From assembly GCA_949287655.1 (NCBI GenBank), contig CASEHD010000017.1:1-52623 (forward strand): DNA of 52,623 bases, in the 5' to 3' direction. Each line of letters begins with the position of its first letter. The stretch's first letter is position 1. Positions 45,591 to 52,623 of the stretch are shown piece by piece. The DNA is from an uncultured Christensenella sp. (GTDB lineage Bacteria > Bacillota > Clostridia > Christensenellales > UBA3700). A program made the position numbers and the translations under genes. Under the pieces are notes generated by a model that did no database searches, was not told where the DNA came from, and saw nothing but the letters and a program-made list of their open reading frames with translations.

Positions 45591-46199
45591 ATGAAGGTAA
45601 TGAGCGAAAACGTGTTCAACGCGATAATTGAATACATAGACAGTTACTATTTAGCAAACAATTGTGTGCCTACATTACAGGAGATAGCGGATGCCGTTCA
45701 TCTTAATAAAAGTAATGTAAGCCGTAATCTCCAAGTAATGAAAGAAAGAGGACTGATTGAAATCAACGGCGGCTGGCGAGGCGTCAAAACGAAAAAAATA
45801 GCGAAAATATTGTCAGATGCTATTCGTATTCCCGTTGTTGGAAGTATTGCGTGCGGTACGCCGATGCTTGCGGAAGAAAATATCGAAACCTATATACCTA
45901 TATCAATATCTATACTTGGTTCGGGTATGTTCTTTGCTTTGAGAGCTAAAGGCAACAGTATGGTAAATGCAAATATTTGCGACGGAGATTTTGTTATTGT
46001 AAGACAGCAAAACACTGCCGAAGAAGGTCAGATTGTTGTTGCCCTTGTAGACGATGAGGCCACATTAAAAAGGTTCTATATTGATAAAAAGAAAAGGATG
46101 ATCAGACTTCATCCGGAAAATGACGATATGGAAGATATGTATTTTGATAAGGTTGATATTCAAGGAGTTGCGGTAAAAGTAATTAAAGATATTGATTAA
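45591..46199 (+). CDS. LexA/UmuD-type SOS repressor of the mobile element
   Basis: This 202-residue repressor has an N-terminal winged helix (TLQEIADAVHLNKSNVSRNLQVM) and an S24 peptidase domain. The self-cleavage site is Cys-Gly in SIACGTPMLA, where LexA normally has Ala-Gly and UmuD has Cys-Gly. The catalytic Ser is in GNSMVNA and the Lys in ATLKRF. AGAGGA precedes the ATG. It is divergent from the recombinase and probably controls the element, being inactivated after DNA damage. Confidence 0.88.
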   Translation: MKVMSENVFNAIIEYIDSYYLANNCVPTLQEIADAVHLNKSNVSRNLQVMKERGLIEINGGWRGVKTKKIAKILSDAIRIPVVGSIACGTPMLAEENIETYIPISISILGSGMFFALRAKGNSMVNANICDGDFVIVRQQNTAEEGQIVVALVDDEATLKRFYIDKKKRMIRLHPENDDMEDMYFDKVDIQGVAVKVIKDID

Positions 46200-46210
46200 G
46201 GATATGAACT

Positions 46211-46483
46211 ATGAATTGCAGATTGCAGTATGTAAAAACTTACATAGACGTTGTAGTCAGAATGAGGACGGACGGAACATATATACCGATAAAAGCAATA
46301 TGGGACGGTCGAGAATACGAAATTGACAGAATTGAAAAAATAAGTCAATCTCAGCCGCCTCACGTCGGTGGGAATATGGTTATCAGATACTCGGTAAAAA
46401 TGGCAGGCAAAGACAAAGATTTGTTTCTTGATGACAGACCTCGCAGATGGTTTGTTGAAAAGCCTGTTATACAATATACATAA
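46211..46483 (+). CDS. Small protein linked to the LexA-like repressor
   Basis: This 90-residue protein begins 11 bp after the repressor stop. It has a beta-rich core (YIDVVVRMRTDGTYIPIKAIWDG) and a C-terminal basic part (DDRPRRWFVEKP). I recognise this type as a common companion of LexA-like or Y-family polymerase genes in Clostridia mobile elements, with some resemblance to the DUF6504 pattern, but not a named function. A role in the repressor circuit or in lesion bypass is inference. Confidence 0.55.
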   Translation: MNCRLQYVKTYIDVVVRMRTDGTYIPIKAIWDGREYEIDRIEKISQSQPPHVGGNMVIRYSVKMAGKDKDLFLDDRPRRWFVEKPVIQYT

Positions 46484-46503
46484 TGTTAGGAGGAGGAAAA
46501 GAG

Positions 46504-46532
46504 ATGTAAAAATGGGAGCTGCAAAAAATTAA
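46504..46532 (+). other. Start-stop ORF and six-codon peptide upstream of com-like gene
   Basis: AGGAGGAGG is followed by ATG-TAA (46504-46509), a minimal start-stop ORF. A six-codon frame (46512-46532, MGAAKN) follows immediately. Such arrangements can stall or recycle ribosomes in leader regions. It may be a chance remnant. Confidence 0.3.
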
Positions 46533-46585
46533 CAGTCAATGTCTTACGACTGTAAAAAGAAAGACAGGTCAATAAGCGTGGTTTC

Positions 46586-46619
46586 TGTGTGACGGGATTA
46601 CCCAACCCTCACAATACAG
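46586..46619 (+). promoter_or_regulatory. Hairpin upstream of the Com-like gene
   Basis: CTGT..GTGA-c-GGG (about 46586-46600) pairs with CCC-TCAC..CAG (46609-46619). The hairpin lies 35 bp before the AAGGAGG of the zinc-ribbon gene and may control its translation. Confidence 0.35.
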
Positions 46620-46667
46620 TTTCCAAATACCCGCGAAATTGGCTAAGGGTAAAGGAGGATTAAAATT

Positions 46668-46853
46668 ATGACATTCAAACCCATAACTTGTCCTCAATGC
46701 GGAAAGCTGCTGTGCCGAGCAAAAATCGGAAGCATTGTCGAAGTACATTGCCATGTATGTAAAACAACAGTACAAGGCGAAGTAGACAAAGACGGCGGAG
46801 TCCACGCATTGCCGCTTGCTGGTAAGGCTGTTCGTAACAGTAAAGCAGTATAG
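46668..46853 (+). CDS. Com-like zinc ribbon regulator
   Basis: This 61-residue protein begins after AAAGGAGG. It has two Cys pairs in CPQCGKLLCRAK and EVHCHVCKTTV, matching the zinc-ribbon of phage Mu Com, which binds mRNA and opens a hairpin to permit translation of mom. The remaining 25 residues are a flexible tail. It is immediately followed by a highly structured noncoding stretch, its likely RNA target or partner. Function is inferred from the family. Confidence 0.75.
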   Translation: MTFKPITCPQCGKLLCRAKIGSIVEVHCHVCKTTVQGEVDKDGGVHALPLAGKAVRNSKAV

Positions 46854-46881
46854 CGTAAAACATAGGAAAATATTATATTGA

Positions 46882-47092
46882 GCAACGGCAGAATAAAACC
46901 TGTACTCGGCATACAGTAAGTATCGAAGCGAACCGTTAAGAGGTACTACCCGTTGCAAAAATTGTCGCAGTTACGTTATGTAACAAAAGAGAGGCTGGAC
47001 CTGGCAGACCGTTAGGTTGAAAGAGAACCACTAAGAGCCCTGGCAATAGAACCGATCACATTATTGTGATTAGTCTGTTGCCGGGTCTTTTT
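46882..47092 (+). ncRNA. Candidate structured RNA following the Com-like gene
   Basis: The first 75 nt form a three-way junction: closing stem GCAACGG (46882-46888)/CCGTTGC (46950-46956), hairpin CTGTA/TACAG (46900-46916) and hairpin AGTATC/GGTACT (46919-46947). Next come GTTAC-gttat-GTAAC (46970-46984) and a GGCT/AGCC-closed stem (46993-47039). The end is a strong terminator, CCTGGCAATAGA/TCTGTTGCCGGG (47039-47085), with T8. There is no ORF. It is 28 nt after the com-like stop. It may be an RNA of the element or the target of Com. I do not know a class for it. Confidence 0.6.
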
Positions 47093-47095
47093 TTA
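47039..47095 (+). terminator. Strong terminator closing the Com-like / structured RNA unit
   Basis: The 12-bp outer stem CCTGGCAATAGA/TCTGTTGCCGGG carries an inner GATCACA/TGTGATT hairpin and is followed by a T-rich tract. Readthrough would continue into the sigma-like gene. Confidence 0.85.
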
Positions 47096-47211
47096 TGCCC
47101 GAAAGACTTTTCTTTCCCGATAGCAGTGATTCGGTTCGCTGCTGTCGGGATTATTTATATCAGAGATTTCCGACAGCGATTTATGAAAAATCGCTCGCCC
47201 CCAATGGGCAT
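47095..47211 (+). promoter_or_regulatory. Structured leader of the sigma-like gene
   Basis: ATGCCC (47095-47100) pairs with GGGCAT (47206-47211), enclosing CCCGATAGCAG/CTGCTGTCGGG (47116-47149) and GCGATTT/AAATCGC (47176-47194). This multibranch structure ends 18 bp before the ATG and its ribosome binding site AAGGGGAAAGGA, so it could control translation. Confidence 0.5.
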
Positions 47212-47229
47212 AAGGGGAAAGGAAATCAA

Positions 47230-47634
47230 ATGAAAATTATAAAATACGAGGTCAACGGTAAGCAAATCGACATTGAAGTAACAGAAGAATTTGCAAGAAA
47301 GTATGCGCGGATTGAAACAGAAGAAAAACGTATAAATCGCAAAGAAACTCGCCGTCATCAATCTTTGAACACTCTTATTGAGGGTGGATTTCAAATGGCG
47401 GATATAAATGGAGATATAGAAGAAAAGGCTTTGGCTTTAAGAAAAGAAGATATTATACAGTTTCGTAATGCGTTGAAAACATTGACGACGGATCAAAAAT
47501 GGCTTATAAAGCAGATCTTTTATTATGGGCGAAAGCAGTGTGAAATAGCGAGAGAATTAAGAATAGATGTAACGTCAGTTAGGGATAGATTAAGAGTTGT
47601 TTACAAAAAAATTAGAAAAAATTTCAATAATTGA
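47230..47634 (+). CDS. Sigma-70 region 4-like helix-turn-helix regulator
   Basis: I chose the ATG at 47230; the longer frame from 47095 runs through the structured leader. The 134-residue protein has an N-terminal acidic/basic part (about 1-45) and a C-terminal HTH of sigma-70 region 4 (LTTDQKWLIKQIFYYGRKQ, CEIARELRIDVTSVRDRLR). It lacks region 2, so it is an anti-repressor or transcription activator rather than a full sigma factor. Such proteins are frequent in Clostridia conjugative elements. Confidence 0.72.
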   Translation: MKIIKYEVNGKQIDIEVTEEFARKYARIETEEKRINRKETRRHQSLNTLIEGGFQMADINGDIEEKALALRKEDIIQFRNALKTLTTDQKWLIKQIFYYGRKQCEIARELRIDVTSVRDRLRVVYKKIRKNFNN

Positions 47635-47705
47635 CCCCATTTTTGCCTTTTTCGTGGCTACTAAGTGAGGGGTGTTGATAATCCCGAACAGAAAGGAGGA
47701 ATAAA

Positions 47706-47936
47706 TTGAGCGAAAAATATCAGTTGATTGCTTGCATTGGACTTAGAAAAGAAAAGTCTTCGGAGATAGTGACTGTTCCGGTTTATATCAAACTTTCGGA
47801 TTCGGACGAAAGTGCTGTATCAGAACAGAAGGAAGAACTTATGCACAAGGTTTCGGAAGCGTTGATGCAAAGATATGAAAGGCAAATTGCCGAGATCATA
47901 AACAATAAAAAACAAGGAGAAAAAGCCAATGAGTAA
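47706..47936 (+). CDS. Small hypothetical protein (TTG start)
   Basis: This 76-residue protein starts with TTG, but has AAAGGAGGA 6 bp upstream. A beta-rich half (QLIACIGLRKEKSSEIVTVPVY) is followed by a charged helix with a coiled-coil look (SEQKEELMHKVSEALMQRY). No family recognised. It overlaps the next gene by 8 bp. The 47640-47700 spacer includes ctttttcgtggctactaagt, a stretch that resembles the region following such sigma-like genes in other elements. Confidence 0.5.
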   Translation: MSEKYQLIACIGLRKEKSSEIVTVPVYIKLSDSDESAVSEQKEELMHKVSEALMQRYERQIAEIINNKKQGEKANE

Positions 47937-48171
47937 AACAGAGGTAACAAAATTTACGGAAAACGTGTACCGCACAAAAGACTTCATTGTCAAGCAGAAC
48001 ATCTATGTTCTGATAAATATTGAAGAAAACAATGCGGTACTGAGTGTCGATACATATTATCGCAGAACGTTGCTGAGGGATAGCAAGTATTTGATGCTGT
48101 ACAAAGACAGAAAGCATATCGATGGTAAAAGGCTTCCTTCCAATACGTATGTGCGTACATATGTAGACTGA
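47929..48171 (+). CDS. Small hypothetical protein
   Basis: This 80-residue polar protein (EVTKFTENVYRTKDFIVKQN) has AAGGAGA before the ATG and overlaps the previous gene by 8 bp, so they are co-translated. No signal peptide, membrane segment or known motif is seen. Confidence 0.45.
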   Translation: MSKTEVTKFTENVYRTKDFIVKQNIYVLINIEENNAVLSVDTYYRRTLLRDSKYLMLYKDRKHIDGKRLPSNTYVRTYVD

Positions 48172-48345
48172 CCAAAAATATCTGGACTTGCAGTGTAAGG
48201 CGGGAATTATATCGGTGAATAGCGGCCGCAGACCGATAAACCGCATGGAGAGTTCTCGGATAAAAGTTCAGATATACAACTTAATAGCTGTGCTATCGGC
48301 AATCAACACGAGCAGGAAAAATTCTACTTACAGGAGGACAAAATT

Positions 48346-48606
48346 TTGGCAAAAAAAGATTACTCTGTACGCAAATGGATGGTCCCCAAAAAGAGGGCTG
48401 AAAGTTATGCGAAAGACAGGAAGCAAAAGGTACATACCTACGGACCTAAGGAAGGTCAGGAGCTGACGGATTACGAAGCGGGTCTCCGTTCCGGATATCT
48501 GCTCTGTCAGAGCGACCACGCAGGTATCTATAAGTACAAGAAAGCCCGCGATGAGGGCAAAAGCAAGGCGGAAGCCAAGATAATATCCCAGAAAAGGGGC
48601 AAGTAA
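48346..48606 (+). CDS. Small basic hypothetical protein (TTG start)
   Basis: This 86-residue Lys/Arg-rich protein has start TTG at 48346, 8 bp after AGGAGG. The N-terminal half is basic (AKKDYSVRKWMVPKKRAE) and the tail has SKAEAKIISQKRGK. It may bind nucleic acid. It lies between a short leader (48172-48345) that contains a stem TATCGGT/ACCGATA (about 48210-48238) and the next gene 18 bp away. Confidence 0.5.
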   Translation: MAKKDYSVRKWMVPKKRAESYAKDRKQKVHTYGPKEGQELTDYEAGLRSGYLLCQSDHAGIYKYKKARDEGKSKAEAKIISQKRGK

Positions 48607-48624
48607 AAAGGAGGAATACAGTAT

Positions 48625-48981
48625 ATGGCAAAAGAAAATGTAACGAACAGAATCGCGGTCGAACGCGACACCTACGAAAAGAACGGTAAGACTTTCTTCT
48701 CGTACTTTATCAGAGGCACCGTAAGAGGTAAAGAAGTAAGAGCTGGCATTATACCCCCGGACTTCGGCGGATATGCTGTGCTGGATATTGTTTTCGGAGA
48801 AGCTATGGCGGCAGATCTCGTGGTAAAGCCGTACGAAATCAAAGACGACGTTACCGGCAGAACGATCAGCGGCAATACGTATGCGGTACAGAGTACGGAC
48901 GAAAACGGCGAAGTGTACGAATGTGCAGTCAAGCCTGCCCGTAAGTCTGACAAAGCGCTTCTGGACATGCTGCTCAGATAA
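48625..48981 (+). CDS. Small hypothetical protein
   Basis: This 118-residue protein has AAGGAGGA before the ATG. The sequence is beta-rich (FFSYFIRGTVRGKEVRAGII) and ends with basic residues (VKPARKSDKALL). There is no signal peptide. No family recognised. Codon use resembles the surface-protein genes that follow, so it probably belongs to the same cargo unit. Confidence 0.5.
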   Translation: MAKENVTNRIAVERDTYEKNGKTFFSYFIRGTVRGKEVRAGIIPPDFGGYAVLDIVFGEAMAADLVVKPYEIKDDVTGRTISGNTYAVQSTDENGEVYECAVKPARKSDKALLDMLLR

Positions 48982-48998
48982 AGCACAATAAAACAACG

Positions 48999-49035
48999 TA
49001 GGCGGCTTGCATATGAAGGTGCTTGCCGCCCTTTT
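48999..49035 (+). terminator. Hairpin with T run before the envelope operon
   Basis: GGCGGC (49001-49006) pairs with GCCGCC (49025-49030) and is followed by CTTTTT, 18 bp after the upstream stop. It lies directly before the AAAGGAGG of the next gene, so it may be an attenuator or a leaky terminator. Confidence 0.55.
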
Positions 49036-49052
49036 TCAAAGGAGGTACAAAC

Positions 49053-50177
49053 ATGAAAAACGAACTTCAGAAACACAAGACGGCAGATACCGTGAAATGG
49101 ATCGCGGTATTCATTGCCATTATAGTGCTGACGGCGGGAATGCTCGCCGCTCTCACCAACGGGTTCACAGATTTCAACCAGTACGGCTGGCTTGACGAAA
49201 AGGAAGAAAGCAAGCAGGAGCCCGCAGACGTTACGGACGGCGACGGGGATAAACTCATCAGCGGCAAAGTTTACGATATGCCGTCTGCGATGATATTCAG
49301 AAATGCTACTTCTCTTTCCATGTCCGCAAGCGGCGGCATAACGGTTACGGCAACCGTGAAGCCCGATTCGGCAGTGAACAAAAATGTCGATTGGACGGTA
49401 TCTTGGCAGAATCCCGAAAGCGAATTCGCCACTGGTAAAACCGCAACCGATTACGTTACGGCACAGCCTTCTTCGGACGGCAGTACGACCGCAGTAATAT
49501 CCTGTCTTGCGCCTTTTGGAGAGCAGATAAAGGTTTCCGTAATATCCAGGGCGAATCCCGGCGCATATGCGGTGATGACTGTCGACTACGAAAAGAAAGT
49601 AAGCGGAGTTTCAGCTATTGCAACAAACGAAGACTACACTTTCAGCGGTACGACGCTGAAGCTCGACGATTCTTCAGGCTGGAGCAACAGCGATAAGAAC
49701 TATTCCGACTACTGGGATCTTACTTATACCTACTCCGAAGGTACTCTCGATCCTGCAAGCGTTACAAAGGTCGAGTACTACGTCAAATCTTCGGACGAAC
49801 TTTCTCAGACTGTAAGTTCTGCAAAAACCGAGTACGTCCAAATGACAGATAACAGAAGCGATATGCTCGAAAAAGCACTCGGCATTGCGTTATTCACTGA
49901 AAAAGTCGACAAGACTAAAGACCCCGTATATCAGGTCGGCGAAGGCGGCATCAAAATACCTGTATGGCCGAAGATAACGACGTTCAACTCCGCTACATGG
50001 AACAACGTGGTTAGCGCGCTTAACGGGCTTACGGGACATGCTTTCGATCTGAAAATCGTGACGACCAACAGTAAGGGCGAAACAGAGGAAATCGTCTTGC
50101 AGATATCCGTAGACAAAAGCACTATCGGAGCGCAGGCAAACAGCATCGAGCTCGACAACGAAAGTCTGATATTCTGA
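49053..50177 (+). CDS. Membrane-anchored extracytoplasmic Ig-like protein with TNGFT motif
   Basis: I chose the ATG at 49053 after AAAGGAGG. The 374-residue protein has one N-terminal membrane segment (VKWIAVFIAIIVLTAGMLAAL, about 13-33), then TNGFTDFNQYGW, an acidic linker, and beta-rich domains of bacterial Ig-like type (TVTATVKPDSAVNKNVDWTV). The bulk is outside the cell. The family is unnamed. The segment TNGFT-[DE]-F directly after the membrane helix also occurs in the next gene, so these are paralogous anchors. A structural role in conjugation or the cell surface is inference. Confidence 0.7.
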   Translation: MKNELQKHKTADTVKWIAVFIAIIVLTAGMLAALTNGFTDFNQYGWLDEKEESKQEPADVTDGDGDKLISGKVYDMPSAMIFRNATSLSMSASGGITVTATVKPDSAVNKNVDWTVSWQNPESEFATGKTATDYVTAQPSSDGSTTAVISCLAPFGEQIKVSVISRANPGAYAVMTVDYEKKVSGVSAIATNEDYTFSGTTLKLDDSSGWSNSDKNYSDYWDLTYTYSEGTLDPASVTKVEYYVKSSDELSQTVSSAKTEYVQMTDNRSDMLEKALGIALFTEKVDKTKDPVYQVGEGGIKIPVWPKITTFNSATWNNVVSALNGLTGHAFDLKIVTTNSKGETEEIVLQISVDKSTIGAQANSIELDNESLIF

Positions 50178-50187
50178 GAGGTCGCCT

Positions 50188-51093
50188 ATGAACGCAAAGA
50201 GAAATATGGCATCGACCGTTGGTAAAGTTATAACCTATATTCTCCTGATACTCGCTGTTACGGGTATCGTGGGGTTCTTTGCGTTCTTTACTAACGGTTT
50301 CACAGAGGAATTCAAATCCTTCTATATCGAGCAGGACGGCAAGCCCGTACTGAATACGAACACGTCTACCAACATGGAATTCGGCAAGACTTACAGCTTT
50401 AACGTGAAGTACGTTTTCGATGATTTGACAGACAACGAAAACAAAGGCTACTTTGTAAAAATAGTGCCTAATACAAACACGGATACGGATTTTTTATTTA
50501 CGGCAGACGGAGATAAAATCGCATTTTCTTCGATAAAGGAGCTGACATCTGCTTTTACAATAAACAGACAGACCGACAGCTTCACCGTAACCATCCCTGA
50601 CAAATTCTCAATGGCAGACGTTCTCGGAAAGATCTATAAGGACAGCGAAATTATTCTGCCCGAAGACTTCGACGAATCCGCGTATTGGTACAGACTGGAG
50701 GTTTCTTCCTACAACGGAGAAATAACGTACAATATCAGCTTCAGGCTGGGCGCAGACGTTCAAAGCATCGAGCTGGACTATTCGCAGATCATTTTCCCTT
50801 CGGACACGACAGTTGACGCTCCGAACGAAGAAGTAGTTTTAAGCGAAGAAGCCGTACAGTTCAGACAGTATGTTGAAGGTGCATGCAAAGCTGATTTCAA
50901 CGGAGCCGTTACTCTTCTCACAAGGGCCGACGCCGAATATGAAAAACTGTCTGAGGAAGAAAAAGGCTTGCCGTATGTGGCGACTGCTTACAAGGCAAAG
51001 GAATATCTCGGAAATAGTCTGAAAAGCGGAGAGATAACCGCAGAAGCGCGTGAACAGGCACTTGCTTATCTTAGCGAATACAAGGAGGAATGA
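50188..51093 (+). CDS. Membrane-anchored extracytoplasmic protein with TNGFT motif
   Basis: This 301-residue protein begins 10 bp after the previous gene. A membrane segment (about 13-33, VITYILLILAVTGIVGFF) is followed by TNGFTEEFKSFYIEQDGKPV, then a beta-rich domain, and a helical tail (about 230-301, AREQALAYLSEYKEE). Proteins with this start are common in Clostridia mobile elements. The overlap with the next gene (ATGA) shows one operon. Confidence 0.7.
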   Translation: MNAKRNMASTVGKVITYILLILAVTGIVGFFAFFTNGFTEEFKSFYIEQDGKPVLNTNTSTNMEFGKTYSFNVKYVFDDLTDNENKGYFVKIVPNTNTDTDFLFTADGDKIAFSSIKELTSAFTINRQTDSFTVTIPDKFSMADVLGKIYKDSEIILPEDFDESAYWYRLEVSSYNGEITYNISFRLGADVQSIELDYSQIIFPSDTTVDAPNEEVVLSEEAVQFRQYVEGACKADFNGAVTLLTRADAEYEKLSEEEKGLPYVATAYKAKEYLGNSLKSGEITAEAREQALAYLSEYKEE

Positions 51094-51095
51094 CT

Positions 51096-52478
51096 ATGAC
51101 AGCTATACATAAAAACTGTGTGATAGGCGTTATCTTAACGCTTGTTTGCCTTGTGCTGGCATTTCTCCTGCTGCCTTCTTCCGTATATGCGGAAAGTATT
51201 AGCAGCGGATACAGCAGCCCTGTTGATGACCTTAAAAGTGACCCGGACTTTGACGAAAACCTTTATCCTGTCAACGAAACGGATTACAGTCTTCAAGTTG
51301 TACAGATAGCTGAAAGCAAAGACGGAGAACTTCTCGTCTACGTCTATCAGCCGAGTAACGGCACAAAGGACTTTACGGCATCGTCCGTCAACATCTCTAC
51401 CGCGATCAACGACAGCTTGTACTATAAAAACTATGAGTTGGAATTATTAAGCCGTGACGGAGTGTTCTGCAAGTACCGTGTCAAGGACTTTACGGTTAAA
51501 GAAGAAGTTTTGCGATATTACGATATTTCTTCTATCTTCCGTAAGTACGACAAAGACGTAGATGAAGGTCTGCCCGAATACAATGAGAACGATATAAACG
51601 AAGTTTCTTATAACGTAAGTAAGCTTTTTACGGCAGTTTCTATCGATGGTTCTGTAATTTACAGTTGTCTGGATACAGAAACAATTGTAATACAAAACAA
51701 ATATGTCGGATATCTTCGTTACAGCAACGGATTTAAGCTTTACCAGGATAAATGTGACTCTTGGTTTGTTGCCTTTTCTACGGACAAGCCTATAGACAGA
51801 CTTATGGAAGCGGACGTGGATTATATGATACAGGATTATACTTGGTTTACGGATCCTAATCAAGGCTATCAGAAGTTTGAGTCCCATGGAGAGCTTACTA
51901 AGAAAAGTGTGACATTGAATTATACAGACGTAGCCGGAAGTACTGCGGACGGATGGTTTGCCCATGAGTATACCTGGAACAGGATAGAAAGCGTAGATGA
52001 TTTTATCGCAAATGAAGATCTGACGGAAGAAGCAAAGAAAGATCTTGACAATATGGATTGGGTATTGAGATTCGCTGAGACGAATTATACTTACCGAAGC
52101 GATAGCTCAGGAGAATATTGCAATATGTCCAACGTTTCAGAAGTAACCATTTTAAGGCTGAAATTTGAGACGGACGGAGTTATTTACAATCTCGGAGTGG
52201 TTGATAATAAACAGTCACCGGCGGAAGGACAAACACCTGATAACAACAATACCGATGAACTCGATTGGCCGTCTTTCGGAGATAAGGACTGGGAAAAAAT
52301 TCTCGGAACTGTTTTTCTGATGATAGGCATTATCCTGATCGTCATTATGTTCGCTCCCCTTCTTCCTTTTCTTATAAGACTCGTTGTATGGCTTTTAATG
52401 CTGCCTTTCAAGCTCATCGGAGCCGTTATCAAAGGGTTTGCAAACGCAATCAAAAAAACACGAAAAAAGGAGGAATAA
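51096..52478 (+). CDS. Secreted and C-terminally membrane-anchored surface protein
   Basis: I chose the ATG at 51096 rather than 51090, since AAGGAGG ends only 1 bp before the latter. The 460-residue protein has a signal peptide cleaved at about VYA-ES (residue 32), an extracellular domain of about 360 residues, a charged proline linker (about 388-410), and a C-terminal hydrophobic region (about 411-455) ending in KKTRKKEE. No enzyme motif or sortase signal is seen. It resembles a surface or mating-channel component, but the function is unknown. Confidence 0.65.
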   Translation: MTAIHKNCVIGVILTLVCLVLAFLLLPSSVYAESISSGYSSPVDDLKSDPDFDENLYPVNETDYSLQVVQIAESKDGELLVYVYQPSNGTKDFTASSVNISTAINDSLYYKNYELELLSRDGVFCKYRVKDFTVKEEVLRYYDISSIFRKYDKDVDEGLPEYNENDINEVSYNVSKLFTAVSIDGSVIYSCLDTETIVIQNKYVGYLRYSNGFKLYQDKCDSWFVAFSTDKPIDRLMEADVDYMIQDYTWFTDPNQGYQKFESHGELTKKSVTLNYTDVAGSTADGWFAHEYTWNRIESVDDFIANEDLTEEAKKDLDNMDWVLRFAETNYTYRSDSSGEYCNMSNVSEVTILRLKFETDGVIYNLGVVDNKQSPAEGQTPDNNNTDELDWPSFGDKDWEKILGTVFLMIGIILIVIMFAPLLPFLIRLVVWLLMLPFKLIGAVIKGFANAIKKTRKKEE

Positions 52479-52623
52479 ATGAAACAGATTAAGAGGATCA
52501 TCGCAATTCTCCTCTTAGTCGCATTCGCAGCTCTGGTCGGCTATCTCGTTTATACGGGTAGCCGGCTATCTGTCGAAACCGTTGCACTATCAGGGAGGAT
52601 TGCCTATGAAATACAAAGTATCT
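52479..52623 (+). CDS. Small membrane protein, truncated at right edge
   Basis: AAAGGAGGA lies directly before the ATG at 52479. The visible 48 residues (MKQIKRIIAILLLVAFAALVGYLV...) hold one membrane segment and no stop codon before the window ends. Another possible start with GGGAGG (ATG at 52606) is in a different frame, so the gene may be short and overlapped by a following one. It belongs to the same operon as the surface proteins. Confidence 0.6.
   Translation, partial: MKQIKRIIAILLLVAFAALVGYLVYTGSRLSVETVALSGRIAYEIQSI

Noticed and set aside
48188..48466. Plus-strand ORF before the basic 86-residue protein
   Set aside because: It overlaps a better-supported gene in another frame and has no ribosome binding site or sensible composition.
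1..52623. CRISPR array
   Set aside because: No regularly spaced short direct repeats with unique spacers are seen anywhere in the window.

Overview
The window looks like a chromosomal segment of an anaerobic, low-GC-type Gram-positive of class Clostridia, probably an uncultured gut lineage. The evidence is the syntenic core maf-mreB ... minD-minE-spoIVFA/B ... TIGR03960-TIGR03936-rng-rplU-prp-rpmA, the Firmicutes-type N-terminal extension of ribosomal protein L27 together with its protease Prp, a SpoIVFB-type protease, strong Shine-Dalgarno sequences (AGGAGG) and consensus TTGACA/TATAAT promoters. No rRNA or tRNA gene was found. The species cannot be named from sequence reading alone.

Layout. 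1-97 is the right end of an IS3/IS150-type insertion sequence cut by the window edge. 310-1740 is a minus-strand operon of a LURP-one-like protein and two small membrane proteins. 1984-4929 is a GH38 alpha-mannosidase. 5162-6178 is a lipoprotein, followed by a duplicated intergenic repeat and a glutamine-dependent NAD synthetase. 8575-12050 is a heterodimeric ABC exporter with one degenerate subunit. 12209-15481 is a very large repeat-rich surface lipoprotein. 15641-17741 holds an orphan acetolactate synthase small subunit, a NYN-domain protein and an Ogg-type glycosylase. 17932-18093 is a long imperfect palindrome. 18144-30773 is the conserved growth/division/ribosome block, all on the minus strand. 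It is interrupted by a MITE-like element exactly where mreC, mreD and minC would be expected. 31002-35223 holds Ppx/GppA, a low-molecular-weight tyrosine phosphatase and a condensation-fold acyltransferase.

35657-38606 is a foreign-looking P-type cation ATPase behind a long leader with an intrinsic terminator, which makes it a candidate metal riboswitch. The pump lacks the usual M6 aspartate. 38632-43488 is a minus-strand unit of a MacB-like fused ABC transporter, a leucine-rich-repeat lipoprotein and a small possibly broken secreted ORF.

From about 43.7 kb to the right edge lies an integrated mobile element. It carries a large serine recombinase, a long inverted repeat in the divergent promoter region, a LexA/UmuD-type repressor, a partner of the repressor, a Com-like zinc ribbon, two adjacent structured RNA candidates, a sigma-like regulator, several short cargo genes, and a four-gene envelope cluster. 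At least two cluster members share a membrane anchor followed by TNGFT-(D/E)-F. The structured RNA block at 46.5-47.2 kb, the ATPase leader and the TNGFT envelope cluster are the best candidates for something undescribed. All functions are inferred from sequence motifs and family knowledge; no search was run.
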